A stretch of DNA of 64,000 nucleotides, from the NCBI GenBank assembly GCA_037367355.1, contig CM074705.1:2232001-2296000 (forward strand), in the 5' to 3' direction. Source of the stretch: Neoscytalidium dimidiatum (Eukaryota > Ascomycota > Dothideomycetes > Botryosphaeriales > Botryosphaeriaceae). The translations under genes were made by a program, and so were the position numbers. The notes under the pieces are model-generated. The model was not told the origin of the DNA, made no database searches, and saw only the letters and a list, made by a program, of their open reading frames with translations. Below, one piece after another: positions 46,903-58,961 of the stretch; the first letter of the stretch is position 1; each line of letters opens with the position of its first letter.

Positions 46903-47938
46903 CCTCTGATTGTGGCTAGCGGTCTTCACGGCCTTGAGATAATCTATAAAATACTAGAAAGTAACGTCCCATCATTAGAGGCGCTTAAAGTGCTCTTAGG
47001 AATTGTTGGATACATTTAAGTAAGTTTGGCGAGCCAGTTGTAACCATCGCTTAGCTTTCCAAGTGAATGTTTCGAGGCTTACGGCAAGCGGCGTGGTCGA
47101 TGTCAGTTTCGGCGGAACTTTGTCGCCCGCACCCTTTAACAACGACTCTACTAGTGGCTGCGTAGTCCTCCTTGTTGAGTTCCCAAAATAGCATTGCTTA
47201 AAGTTGTGACACTAGCTAAAAACACACTTGGGCTCAAACCATCACCCCGTGATTATAGCGGTGCATTACAATTAGCTTCTTGTGAGAGCCACTAGAATTA
47301 GGATTACGGAACGGAAGTGGCCCTTGCCAAACCATTTCCAGAAGCTCTTCCCCGCATGTTCCCCTGCCGCAGATCGAGCACTCATCTTATCTAGAACTAT
47401 CCCTTATTTATCGCTGCATCCACAATAAAAAGCCCTCCTTTACTTTCAGTGCAAGGCATCAGTTGCGCGCGTTATTCTGACAAGTGACGCACATCTGAAG
47501 AATACCTTTCCTCCCAGAATCCGGATCTCAGCCGTATTTTGTTTAATCTGGAAAGTTCGGGAAGGTCGATCGCATCGCTCTAGTCTCCTGAAAACAAGGA
47601 CTCTTTCTCCAACCACGCCACGTGTCTTGCCCGTGCTGTCGCCACGGCGATGGATCAAACTCGGAGCTTTAGACAGATGGAAGATGTACATGGCCATATT
47701 ATGAAACGAAACGTGGGAGGCCCTTAGTAAGCATCCAAGGCGTGGCCCCTGAGGAGTTGAGTGCCGATCCCATGTCTTCAACGGAATTCAACCTGCAGCA
47801 CTTCCGGGAAGTTGTTTATGTCTCATTTATGCCATGTCGTCATGCTTGTTCGACCGTGTTCGCTACTACTAGACCAGAAAGCCAATAATTTGGTCCGGTG
47901 TGCTTTGTGATGGCCGTGAAATACTAACAATACCATAG
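46903..47938. other. Gene-free stretch
   Basis: This 1-kb stretch of mixed composition has no recognisable coding content on either strand. It precedes the orphan bZIP exon. Confidence 0.45.
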
Positions 47939-48088
47939 CGCCGCCGTACGCAGATGCGTCTCGCGCAACGCGAATACCGGAAAAGAGGGAAAACCACAGT
48001 CGCCACGCTCCATAGACGTGTTAAGAGGCTCCATAGTCTAGCAACGGATATGAAGTACGAGTTCTTTCGGTTCGAGATGGCGCACTGA
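47939..48088 (+). pseudogene. Orphan exon of a bZIP transcription factor
   Basis: Fifty codons after a good 3' splice site (ACTAAC branch, CATAG acceptor) encode Arg-Arg-Arg-Thr-Gln-Met-Arg-Leu-Ala-Gln-Arg-Glu-Tyr-Arg. This is nearly the basic region consensus of fungal bZIP proteins of the RRRTQIRLAQRAYR class, followed by a leucine/hydrophobic heptad stretch and then a stop. No 5' exon with a start codon and no recognisable C-terminal part were found nearby. The fragment is therefore taken as the remnant of a decayed or truncated gene. A short functional protein with an unseen first exon cannot be excluded. Confidence 0.65.
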
Positions 48089-50708
48089 AGTACTGATCAC
48101 TGCTGGTACATCCAGTCTAGGAAGTCTGACTAGTATAGTATAGTAAATGACTAGCAAGGTCATTGTCACATAGTGTGCATTGCATGCGGATTAAAAAAAA
48201 ACTTTCGCACGGTGTGGGCGAGTATATTCAAAAGGTTTATAGGTGCCGGACGCCCTAAGCTCAGAGCTGCACATAGCTCATGTGACACAAGACGATCGGG
48301 CCATGCGGCTGACGTAGCCGCGCTTATCACAGTAGGCGGATGTGGCATTCGTCAGAGAAGTATCGTCGAGCTAAGCTCAGGTCACTGACAGGATTTGGTT
48401 AAAATACTGGGGGGACGCCGCACTAAAGTTCGTGGCATGAGATAATCTGTGATGTGTCTTGTGCGCACATATTTTTCAGGCGAATGGAGCAGATGCTGCA
48501 TCAAAAGATGTACCAGCCGTTGAAGGTTTCAATTGTGGTGTCCGCTTGGCTGGTGCCAGTTTGAAGGATTGACACGTGGACGGGCTGCAGTGGACTCATC
48601 ATATTCGTATGCCGGCACTCACCTTTTGTTGCAAGCGAGGTAGTTACACAACATTCTCAGACTGCATAAATCAAGCTGAAGACAGTGAGGCTGCACGCTT
48701 GCATAGTTTGCTCGTGTAGAGCCCCGAGTGGCGAGGCGTCGAATAACAGCATCCCAGACAGTGACGAACTTCACAACGAAATACGTGCGTTTGCGCTCTT
48801 ACTTAGTTCAATGTGCGTCAGTCTGGCCTGGCGAAACTTCGCTGGGCGGAATTTATTGATAGACGGAATGATCCATTAAAGCAGATATTCGGTGTCTGTC
48901 ATACAGGAAGACTATGCGGTTATTACGAATGGTGCAAATGCCATCTGGATTGGATCGGAGCCGGTGCCCGCGACTGGAGGTGACGCCACTCGTTATGCCG
49001 GCCTCGGCGCCTCATAAGTCGTGTGTGGATATGCTATATGTCCGAACTCCTAACGATACCTTATTCAGATTATTGCAGGATGTATGAAAGTGAAAATGCC
49101 ATGCTCTACTATGGGCACTCACTGCCTGTGCTACAGCTTGCGGTCTTGCTGTATGTCCCTGGCGAAGAATATGATGCGCGGCACTTGGTACCTAATTAGG
49201 ACCTAGTACAGTCCAAAAGGCGGCGCGAAACTAGAGGCTACTACAGAAGTCCCGCTAGAATGATCTAGATCAGTCCTCTACTAGTAGCTGTGAACACCTG
49301 CGCATCCCTCCACTTTGTCCGCTTTTGCGTACTGTACGATGAGGGACGCCATTAATAGATTCGATTTCCGAAATTTTCTATAGAGGGCTTGATAGATATA
49401 AGTGGCAAAGGGATACGAACGGGTTTGGCCGAGTCTGAGATGGAAGACTTCAGCAACGGTCCTGGGCCACGTTTTCCCCAAGGCTCATGATGCTCGACGC
49501 CGGCCGTGGTCGAATGAATAACCCAGCATCTAAAGTCATGTACGGAATATAAAGCTACTGTGGGAGGACAGCTCTCAAAGGCAGTCATCTACCTTAAAGC
49601 TGAGTTCTAAGAGATGGTATGTACTTGTGCCTATCTACCAGCAAACTTTCCGGAATGACATACCACTGACTATCAACGGTGCCTCCAACGTGTGTAGCCA
49701 GCCTAGTTTGCCATACCCTTTGGTGGATTGATTTCACATGATGGCATATTTTAATTACAAACGTAACCATGTAATGAGCATGGGGCACATAATCGCTTCG
49801 GCTGCATTCAGACTGTGGCTGGCGCAAGGAGTGGTATTGAGCACGGCCCCCCGGGAACTTCATCTTCGCCTTTGTATGTGTCGGCAGCAAGTTGTCACCA
49901 TTAGAGATTTCGAATTTAGAGCACGTTTTTGATTCCACAGGCCAGTGTCAACCTTGCCAAACCAACTCGGAGATCGGTGCGATAGTCGTCATGAAGATCA
50001 GGAGGCATGAGAGAGTTGCACGAAAGGCAAGTTTCAGGTAAAATACTTGAAGAAATGAATAAAAGTCGAAGCCACAATTGTAGGCTTACGATTTTTGGAG
50101 ATGTCTGAAGCGCTTCAAAAGAATTTTGCTCCGTTCTTGGTCGTTGCCCGCGCGAACAATGCCTGATGATTTTGGCTCGACATCCCAACACGAGGGGAAC
50201 ATGCAACTCCGCTGCTGGATCAAAGGAAGAGACCCTAAGCCATCAAACATCAAATCTTTGTCAGCAATGCATGTAGGATCTGGTCAGAAATGAGATATTC
50301 GTAGTGCTGTTCAAACACCGATTGCACACGGAGTACGTTATCATGCGCTTGCTTCGTAGGTCAGTATGCTCAAACTATTTCCGCGCCCGTGGCATCGCTT
50401 AGACTCTTCAGTTTCGCACAGGGGGGTAAAACTAAAATTGGTTCCAGCAGATGTAGAGAACGCGCCAATAAGGAAGCGCCTTCGCAGCGGCTACCCACTT
50501 AATGATCTGCCGTCGGCGCTTAAGCTCACGATCTTCGAGCTTCGCCGCACGGAGACTGAGCGAGCCCCAGAAACGGGGACGGAGCCGCAGGCGACGACTG
50601 TGCCGCAGCGCGTATTTGCATGTGGGGGCAACTTCACCGACCCAGATCGTCGCAGCATTTAACGCTGCCCAAACCCAAGGATGAAAGAATTCTGGACCAT
50701 CTCCAAGC
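48089..50708. other. Gene desert
   Basis: This 2.6-kb stretch has only short frames on both strands and no domain I can support. The last 350 bp (from about 50360) become GC-richer and contain the leader of the DUF3433 gene. Confidence 0.5.
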
Positions 50709-53700
50709 ATGGAGCCCATCCAACACAGTCGCGGCGGCCCTTCTTTCCGCGACCGGGTGGGGCGTGCCCAAGCCAGGTTCCAAGAGCACGACCCGACGAC
50801 GAATCGAGACGACAGCCTATCCATGTCCTCACGCTCATCCTCAAGAAGTGGACGTGAAGAGGGGCAAGCTCTCGAGGGCCTTGTTTCACACTCCCAGCCG
50901 TTTCCTGGTGCAAGGCTGGAATCGATAGGAGATCACCCACATTCGAGCATTTCGGAGGAGACAAAACCAAAATCCATCCCAACATGGACCCCTCTCTCCC
51001 TCCGCCGTGTAGTCCTCTTGGCCTACGCTATTCTTTTCATTTCAATTATTGTCGCCTTGGAAGTCCTCAATTATGTTTCCAGCCGGGACCTAGGCCTGGC
51101 AACTGTTTCGGAGAATTTGTACTATCTCTGGAAATTCGGTCCCACTTTTATTCTCACCATCATCATTGCCTTTTGGGCCCACGTCGAGTATAGCGCGAAG
51201 CAGATGATGCCCTGGATGGTGATGGCTAAAAGCAGGGATACTTCAAGCCGCGGCTTTACTCTCAACTACCTGACGCAAACGATCCCGGAGGCCCTTTTCC
51301 TATCCGCCAAATCCGGCGACTTCCCGGTGTTCTTTGCCGTTGTTGGCACTGTACTTTTGCGACTGTCGGTCATCTTTTCAACCGGTCTCCTGGCTGCCCA
51401 AGATCAGGTCATGACACACAGTGAAACTGTGCAAATCCTCGATGCATTCAATTTCAGCAGAGAATTTTCTCGCAAGAGCTCTCCCGCCGATATTTTGGTC
51501 ACCTTGTGGGCGACCAGTAATCTCGATCTGGCATACCCTTCTGCCACCACTCCCGACTTTTCCATTCAGTCTTTTTTCACTTCTAATAGCAGTATGTTGA
51601 TACAACCCTACTTTGTTTTCCATGCACCCGCTAACCCTTCAAGGCCATCGGACTACCACAGCTTTTGCTGTAGAAGTGTTTGAAGCATCTCTTGTCAATT
51701 GCACGTCATTTAGCGCAACTATACCCGAGGATCCTGAAGAGTCAGTCGAATACGTCTTTGATATCCTACCATCCAACATCCAGGAGTTGTTGACTCCATA
51801 TTGCATGTACGGCTACCCGGTTCTGCCTATGAAAACGCTCCCTGGGACTTGGGCCCAAGACCTCAGTCGTCCAAGTATCATCGACGTATGCCCGAACTCG
51901 ACTTCCTACGACCCGGACATGGATTCGCATGCTCTCTCGACGACATTTCCATTCTCTAATCCGGATGGTTCGCAGTTGCTTTCTGGCTCAGTATGTCATC
52001 CGAAATACACGCTGAGGCGAAGGACCGTCGTCGTGACAGCATCTGGCTCTAATGAGACCTTGAAACTCTCGAATGACACCGGCACAGAACTCAGCATAGA
52101 GCTTCCTCCGAAGAACCTTACGACAGACTTCATCGAGCAAACCAACGATGGTTTCTCGTCGTATCAGACAGACTCGGAGACCAGGAGCTTATCTTCAGAT
52201 TGGGTCGTTCCACTAAACTGGAGCATACCGCAAGACAACTTTACAAGATTTAGGGATGCGGATCTCGCTATGAGAGCGTTCCAGAAGTTTTTCCGTTCAG
52301 ACTTGGCTCAGCTTGCAAAGGCCCATTACGTGTCGCCTTCCAATCAAACTGTTCCAGGAAAGCTGACGTCTACGTACAAAAGGCTATGTGTGGGCCAGTG
52401 GTCATTGAGATTGATGGAGGCCCTTCTGGCTTTAATGACTATTACCACCATATGTTTGTGTTGCTTCAACTATCCAAGCTTTTCAAGAAACCCGGAATCC
52501 CTTGGGGCGCAAGCCGGGCTTCTAGCGCGGAGTCCGCAGCTCTGGTCTGTTTTACGAGGGACTGGAGAACTGCTGATGAGGCCTTTCCGCCGGTTCCTCT
52601 CCAATCACAATTACCAGGTCGGTATTGACCGAGATAACGGGAATGGCCCGGTCTACACACACATCAATTCCCCGGGGCGGAATCAGAACGTCTCAGATGC
52701 CAACGCGGAGCTTGCCAACACGGATATTGGACCTGTCCAGGTAGAGGGCCGCGAAAATCCAAGGTGGTGGCGACCAATGGCATCGACGTGGTGGTTCCGT
52801 ATTTTGACTGTCATCTTTACCATTGCTCTTATCATCGTGCTGGAAGTCCTCTATCAGCATTCAGCTAAGAACAAGGGTATCATGACCTTCACTCCCAACT
52901 CCTACCAGCTGTATGGATGGCTGTACGTTTCAACCGTCATCATGGCTGGGACCGCACTAGCCTATGGTGCACTCGACTCGGCAGCCAGACTGCTCCATCC
53001 ATTCCAGGAACTGTGCCGAGGGAAGATGCGCTTCCGGGAGCTCCTGTACGAGCCTCTGGGCCAAGCCACTATCCTCGCAATTGTCCACTCTCTCCGAAAA
53101 CGCTACCTCGCCCTCTTCATTATCCTTCTTACTTCCTTGGTCAGTCCGACTCTGACTATCGTCACCAGTGGCCTCTTCACGACCACAACCGTGCAGTATC
53201 ATTCACTCACCCCTCTCAATATCCACGACTGGTTCGTCGTGAAGGACCGACCGCAGCGCGAAACCTGCAACTCCGAGAGTCAGCTCATCTCCAAAGCCAT
53301 TTCCTTCAACAACCTCTCCTATCCCAAATGGACGTACGAAGGCCTCGTCTTCCCGGAGCTCTCCCTCGGGGCGTCCGGCACTAATACCACCAGCAACCTC
53401 ACCTCCGCCACCTCCCTAACCGCCACGCTCCCGAGTGTTCGCTCGCGCATGAACTGCCACCTCCAAGGCTTCTATACCCCAGAAAACCTCACCGTCGAGT
53501 ATACCGACAGCGACAAAACCTACAGCATCCTCCTCGAGCCGCCAGCCGGCTGCACAGGCACGTACCCCTACGACAACGCGACGCGCAGTCTCCTCCACCT
53601 AGGCGGCACCTCCACTCTCCCCACCGGGACGGGCTACCTCGGCCACATCGTCGGCACATCCTACGCGCGCGGCACCTGCTCCGCGCACATGTGGTACATC

Positions 53701-54498
53701 GTCGCGCGCCTCTCGAACAAGACCTTCGAAGAGGTCACCATGATCGACTGCATCCCGTACGTCGAGGCGCTGCCCACGACCGTCAACCTGACCCTGCCCG
53801 ACCTCGCGATCGACACGGCCGTGGCCCCGCCGACGCCGCACGAAGCGGCCGACGGCGTCCGGACGTTCGCCGACTTCACCAGCAACCGCGTCTACGACTG
53901 CCTCGGCCAGGACGCGCCGCTGACGTACGACGACGGCGGCGCCGCCGCCAGCCTGGACCCCTTCTTCCAGGCGATCGTGCTGGGGCGCGAGGGCGTGCCG
54001 GTCGCGGAGCTGGCGGGGCCGGCGGCCGCGGACAGGCTGATGGCGCGCGCTGAGGTCGTCTACCAGCGCGTCATGGCGCAGGAGTACAACTTCAACTGGC
54101 GCATCGACGTCGCGAACCCGAACGCCAGCGCGACGTTCGCGTTCGACATGGTGGCGGCCGGCGGCAGGAATGGCACGCTGACGACGGAGGGGGAGCGGCT
54201 CGTGCAGAGCGCGGTGGCGACGCGGATCCTGGAGGGCGTGTTGGCCGCGATGGCGGTGTGTGCGGGGCTGCATTTTGCGGCCGCGCAGCGGACGAGGGTG
54301 GTGCCGAAGGATCCCGGGAGCGTGGCGGTGAGGATGAGTCTTTTTGCTGGGAGCGAGCTGGTGCGGCGGATTCCTGAGGATGAGAAGGAGCTGAAGGGCG
54401 CGTTTGAGGGGGAGGTGGTCAGGCTGGGGTGGTGGGATGGGGAAGGGGGGAAGAGGTTTGGGATCGATGTTGGGACGGCGGCGAGGCAAGATGTGTAA
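50709..54498 (+). CDS. Large multi-span membrane protein with DUF3433 domains
   Basis: Two exons, 50709-51591 and 51644-54498, flank a 52-bp intron (GTATGT donor). The product is 1245 residues. The first 85 residues are Ser/Arg-rich and cytosolic-looking. Hydrophobic helices follow near 92-115 and 125-150, with further ones near 195-225, 535-560 and 680-720. The repeated arrangement 'Trp-x-Pro-(Leu/Met) ... helix ... Trp/Tyr ... helix ... QP/HP' matches the fungal DUF3433 family (PF11915), present twice. The second copy starts at Arg-Trp-Trp-Arg-Pro-Met. Large loops after each module are rich in Asn-x-Ser/Thr sites and Cys, so they are probably extracellular and glycosylated. The 3' half is much more GC-rich than the 5' half. 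Function unknown. Confidence 0.85.
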
Positions 54499-54963
54499 TG
54501 TTCCCCTTGTTTGATTGTTGGCCGTTGTTTGTTCCTTGCATCTCGACTATTATACCCTTTGTTTAGCGCGCACATCGGGAGGTGGTTTGAATGGAGTTCG
54601 TATTAATTAATATATATGTTCCTGCAGCCAATCAGAACCCCCGCACGCCGGCCATACCCGGAGTGATTGTACTCGACTCGCTCGCTACAGTAGAGTCTTG
54701 CGGCGTCACAACCGGAAGATTCAGAATCTCATGCGGTATAGTCCGACTGAAGCATAGCTACTTGACTCGTGTTCACTTTCTCGACCTCATACTTGTTCAA
54801 AGCTTTTAGTTATAAAGAATTTTGAATACTTCACCGATGCCAGCACCTTAAGCTCATACCCTTTTTCCAACGAAAGCAAGATCGATGTGGTCCTATTCTG
54901 GTCTTCGTTTCCTTCCATAAGGAAGCTAGCATCTTAGCATTTCCTCATCGGCTATTCGCACGT
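54499..54963. other. Convergent spacer
   Basis: This 465-bp AT-leaning spacer lies between the DUF3433 gene 3' end and the 3' end of the sulfatase relic. Nothing was recognised. Confidence 0.5.
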
Positions 54964-56985
54964 CTAATCCACGGACTCTATCTCCTCATCACTCAACCTC
55001 CTCGCCCCCGCCAACAGCATCTCCAATGACGCAAACCGCCGCTCCCGACCCCGTCCAGCGCCTTCACCGGTACCGGATCCTTTCGGCTCGAAGTTGTCCG
55101 TCGGCGCTCTATACGCCAGCCCCAGCCCGCCCTCGGCGTCCGGCGGAAAGAACGGCGCCTCGTTCGGCACGAACTGGTACTGCAAGCACTCGTCGATAGT
55201 AACGAGCGGGAGGGACGCGAAGGAGTCGCCGTAGCCCGGATCCAGCGCGTCGTTCAGCGCGGCGACCGTCGTGTTTGCGGGACCGCTGCTCGGCGGCTGG
55301 ATGGCGGACCACACGGTTCGCGGCAGGTTGCTTCGGCGCAGGATTTGGTGACGAAGAAGAGCGCGTTGAGGCGGGATTGGACGCGCTGGATGGCCGGGTC
55401 GGGGGAGTTGGCGAGGCTGGTGAGCTCGTAGGGGTCGTCCTGCTTTCCCTCGTTAGTGCGACAGGTGGAAGGTTGGGAAGCGGCGGGGACCGGGCGGAGT
55501 GACCTTCGTGCTGTAGAGCTCCGTGTCGTTGGTGCACCATCGGCTGTATAGGTAGGCGTAGTTCTCACCGAAAATTCGCTTGGTGCTGTAGTCTCATTGG
55601 TGAGATAAATGCCTGTGAAGCCGCCTCCGCCTTCCCATAGCGGGATCTCGGTGTAGGCGTATCCCCAGAACTCGGCATTAATGGCTTCTTTGGTTTTGGC
55701 GATCGTAGAGGAGTTAGGGCTCTGCCATGCAGCGAGCATACTGGAGCCGTCCAGGAAGCGAGGGTAGTGTTCAGAGTCGGGGGCGATGCCGGCGATTTCG
55801 AGGAAAGTTGGAGCGAAGTCTGTCACGGTGCTCGGCGTGTCGGACACAGCGCCCGTTGGGATGCCGGTCCCGCGGACGATGGGCGGGATATTTGAGCCTT
55901 CAATTTACAGCATTGGTTTTCCGACTGCAAATGTGGGCGTCCCGAGATGGTAGCCCTGATTCTTCGAGTGGATGAATAAGAGTAATCAGCGACATCCATC
56001 CTATCCCTGGTGAAGGTATTCTCATTGTACATATTGTCTAGAAGATCATTTTCCTTCCATGTTTCGACAACATCTGCAACAATATCATTCACACCTACGA
56101 CAGCTTTGAGGCGACGACGATAGAAATGATTTGTTTGATCAATTTTACTCGGTTGGGAAGCGGCAGGTCTTTCAACCAAGCTGGCTTGCCCTTATGAATA
56201 TCATCCGTAGAATTGAAGTTGGGACGGTATGGTATAGTGGTATTTGGGAAACTCTCTAGATACCGTGCGGGTGCGATAGGAGGATCGGTCAGATTTTGGA
56301 CATGTGGAGCCGTCGGTACTATCATGGAAAAGAACGGATCATCCTGCTGGACCAAAGCTTCCAGCCTTGAAAGCGGTTTGATATGCATAACGTTGGTCTG
56401 TTGATAATTGCGGTAGAATACGGGCCTCTGGCCATTCTCGAACATGACGACGGTATCGTGACGGTTAATGTATAGTAAGACATCGATGTGGCTCCATCCC
56501 TTTAGCGGCGGGGAATAATTCTGAATACGATTTCCATTGAATTGCTTCCCAGAAGTTGATAGCGTAACTTAATATTCTTACATTCCACCCTGTATCCTGC
56601 TTTGATCAACCAATGCGGAAGATGGCTGTCATCCTCTCTAGCTTTGATAATCTTTGGATAGCCGCCTCTATTCAAAACACTCAGCATGTAGTCTACGACA
56701 TAAGAAGGGAAACTTCAATTACAGAAGACCCCGAACATGTGTGTTATTTGTATTGTGGGCTGCTTGACCTCGCTCAATGGCACAAAGCTCGGGCAGAAAA
56801 CGGAGATTGTCGCACAATGATTTGGGAAAAGGGTCCCCTTCGCAACCGCCTCCTCATGGAGTGCTTTCTGCACGCTTAGAGAACCGTGATTATAGTCCTG
56901 TTCATTCGTGAAGATGAAGGCGATGTTTGGTAGTACAGCGCCAAACCAATGCGAAGGCGACAAGAATGGCTGCGAGTATGTTCAT
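54964..56985 (-). pseudogene. Decayed secreted sulfatase (arylsulfatase family)
   Basis: Ordered minus-strand fragments in different frames match one sulfatase (PF00884). A signal-peptide-like start lies at 56985 (Met-Asn-Ile-Leu-Ala-Ala). Pro-Asn-Ile-Ala-Phe-Ile-Phe-Thr-Asn-Glu-Gln-Asp follows after a frame change, then Gly-Gly-Tyr-Pro-Lys and Ala-Gly-Tyr. The fragment Phe-Phe-Ser-Met-Ile-Val-Pro-Thr-Ala-Pro-His lies near 56330, His-Phe-Tyr-Arg-Arg-Arg-Leu in another frame near 56120, and Gly-Tyr-His-Leu-Gly-Thr near 55950. Val-Thr-Asp-Phe-Ala-Pro-Thr-Phe-Leu-Glu-Ile-Ala-Gly lies near 55810. At least four frameshifts occur, including an apparent 2-base insertion near 55315, and stops are present. 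The catalytic C-x-P-x-R site reads Phe-Cys-Pro-Ser-Phe: both the formylglycine Cys and the Arg are lost. It cannot encode an active enzyme. Confidence 0.85.
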
Positions 56986-57790
56986 GGTGCAGAAATAGAG
57001 GAACGTAGTTTGGGGCCAGTTGACGCTGAGAGTACAAACGGCATTTATATCCTGCAGCTTGATGTACGTGCCTGGCAAACCATGCGAACAAAGTCTCCAA
57101 CTACAGAGTATAGCGCCGTCCATCTTCGCCATTTCAGCTTCAATATACTCAAGACCGAGATTCGTGATTGGCAGGATGGAGAAGCATCGGAAGCCTGCGG
57201 GCGGTGTAGCTCCAAGATGAGAAGGAGTTTGGCTTGGCCCGCGGAGGCTGGCGAGGCAAGCGAGAGTGAAAACATGAGCAACTTGGCAAAACCGGGCCGT
57301 TGGTACGATTGCCATTTCATCGCTGGCTCTTTTTACTATGTAGCGGATCTTTGCATACAAGCGTATAACAATCATCCCGTCCACTTCAATTTTCAGATGT
57401 CAACGCAACGTATTCGTACCCGTAACCGGCATAAGCAGCGGAACCACCGTTTAGCAGCACAGTAGGTCTACTCCAATAATCCAAGCAAGATATAGCCGCT
57501 CTCATATATTGGCTGTTGGATTTCTTCTTTCTTTAAACAGGAATGCGAAAGAGAAAGGCATGGGTGTATAGATAACGTACACAAGGTTTCAGGCAGGTCC
57601 AGGGCCGTGAAGAAAGCTTGTAATAGATTTTTCGCCCGCAGCCATAGCAACGATTTGCTAATCCTTGCCCTCCATCCACTATACCGCAGAAGCCTCCCAG
57701 AAATAACAATCCTCTACCACACCACCAACTAACCACAATACCTCACCTTCAACTCCAGAACTCACAACACCCCCCAAACACCGCCACCCC
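56986..57790. other. Intergenic stretch upstream of the sulfatase relic
   Basis: This 800-bp stretch contains short frames on both strands with no known motif. It includes the old promoter of the sulfatase and the 3' flank of the next minus-strand gene. Confidence 0.45.
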
Positions 57791-58381
57791 TCACCCCGCC
57801 TTCCCATCCACCCTCTCAACTCCCTCAGCCCCTCCCAACCACCCAGGCTTCACAAACACCACCCAACACCGCCACACCAAACACACCCCCATCGGCACCA
57901 CCAGCTTCCCCACCACCCCCTCCGCATCCACCCCTCCACCACCCCACACCTTCCCCAGCAACAGCGGCACCCACAGCGCCTCCATCGCGCCCAGCGTCAC
58001 GTACGCGACCCGCCGTCTCTCCGCCGCACCAGCCGTACCCGGTATACCGAGGACCAGCGGCACCGTCGTCGCGAGCGTCCACACGCCGATCCACTGCGTG
58101 AGCAGCGCGGTCAAGAGGTCGTTGTCGTTGTTGTTGTTGTTGTCGGCGGCGGTCGCGGTGGCCGGCGGGAGGAAGAGCGAGCGCGCGGTGGGGCCCGGGG
58201 CGAGGAGCATGCCGTACGCGAGGAAGACGTTGAAGAGGGATTCGGCGGCCAGCGCGGCGCGGATGACGGTGTCGGGGCGGCGTCGGTGAGAGGGCGGCGG
58301 TGGCGGCGGCGGCGGCGGGGCGTCGTCGCGGATGATGGGTGGGGAGGGGACGGTGGGGAGGTTGGTGGTTTTGGAGGGCAT
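57791..58381 (-). CDS. Small four-helix membrane protein, function unknown
   Basis: Intronless, 196 residues, with strongly C-ending codons. A proline run of about nine residues near position 25, encoded by a CCG/CCC repeat (plus-strand GGC run at about 58290-58319), precedes the first helix (Val-Ile-Arg-Ala-Ala-Leu ...). An asparagine run encoded by an AAC repeat (plus-strand GTT run at about 58116-58144) sits in the first loop. Three more hydrophobic helices follow: Leu-Thr-Gln-Trp-Ile-Gly-Val-Trp, Ala-Tyr-Val-Thr-Leu-Gly-Ala-Met-Glu-Ala, and Pro-Met-Gly-Val-Cys-Leu-Val-Trp. I recognise no named family. The topology and Glu/Trp-bearing helices resemble small fungal DUF4267/DoxX-like membrane proteins, but this is weak. 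The two microsatellites make the length likely to vary between strains. Confidence 0.75.
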   Translation of the reverse strand: MPSKTTNLPTVPSPPIIRDDAPPPPPPPPPSHRRRPDTVIRAALAAESLFNVFLAYGMLLAPGPTARSLFLPPATATAADNNNNNDNDLLTALLTQWIGVWTLATTVPLVLGIPGTAGAAERRRVAYVTLGAMEALWVPLLLGKVWGGGGVDAEGVVGKLVVPMGVCLVWRCWVVFVKPGWLGGAEGVERVDGKAG

Positions 58382-58931
58382 GGTGGGGAGAGGTGGAGTT
58401 TGTGTGAGGTTCTGCGTCTGGGTTTTGCGTGAGGATGTTGTTGAAGCTGATGTCCGGATCGTGGTGGCGGCTTGGGTGCTTGGGCTTTCTGCTGGTCTTA
58501 AAAGCGCGGAAGCAGCTTCCCCGCATGCCGGGGGAAATGAAGGTCATGGACGGGATGTTTGCAGAGCTAGTGAAGCGCGCTCGTCGTCATTGCTTACCAT
58601 TGATGCTTACTTATGCAGGTCGGTAAGCGCCAAGACCGATGCTACCGCACACAGGGCGGAGCGTTCGTGAACACCCACGGCAGCGCGGGACCTAGCTACC
58701 CGAAGACAAGCTAGTACAAGCCTGCAGGAAGGCTTTGATTAGCTCAGCAAGCATGGCCATCTCGTTGCGGCGGACCGTAGCATCCGGCGCGTGATCCAAT
58801 GACGTCGGTCTTCCTTTTTCGGCACCAGACTCCAGATCAACTGCCCGGCCACTGAACCCGAATTGGTTTAGCGTGGATCTCGCTTGAGTGATCTGGGGCA
58901 GCCCCCAGCGTGCCAGATCAACTCGCTGCTT
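58382..58931. other. Intergenic region
   Basis: This 550-bp stretch is the promoter of the membrane-protein gene on the left and upstream sequence of the candidate noncoding RNA on the right. No coding content was recognised. Confidence 0.5.
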
Positions 58932-58937
58932 TATAAA
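58932..58937 (+). promoter_or_regulatory. TATA box upstream of a candidate noncoding RNA
   Basis: TATAAA on the plus strand, followed about 40 bp downstream by a pyrimidine tract (T-run then CTTTTCTCTTC). There is no downstream coding gene on this strand for 3 kb, so if functional it would drive a noncoding transcript. Confidence 0.5.
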
Positions 58938-58961
58938 CCTTCAGACCCCCTCCATCAGCCC

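Noticed and set aside
49281..49938. Minus-strand fragments faintly similar to a BTB-type domain
   Set aside because: Similarity is limited to a few residues and frames are broken; I cannot support a family.
53599..54489. 296-codon minus-strand frame rich in Arg, His and Pro
   Set aside because: Antisense shadow of the GC-rich 3' part of the DUF3433 gene.
58740..58800. Sequence resembling a tRNA A box (TAGCTCAGCAAG)
   Set aside because: No B box or T-arm and no cloverleaf can be drawn from the following 60 bases.
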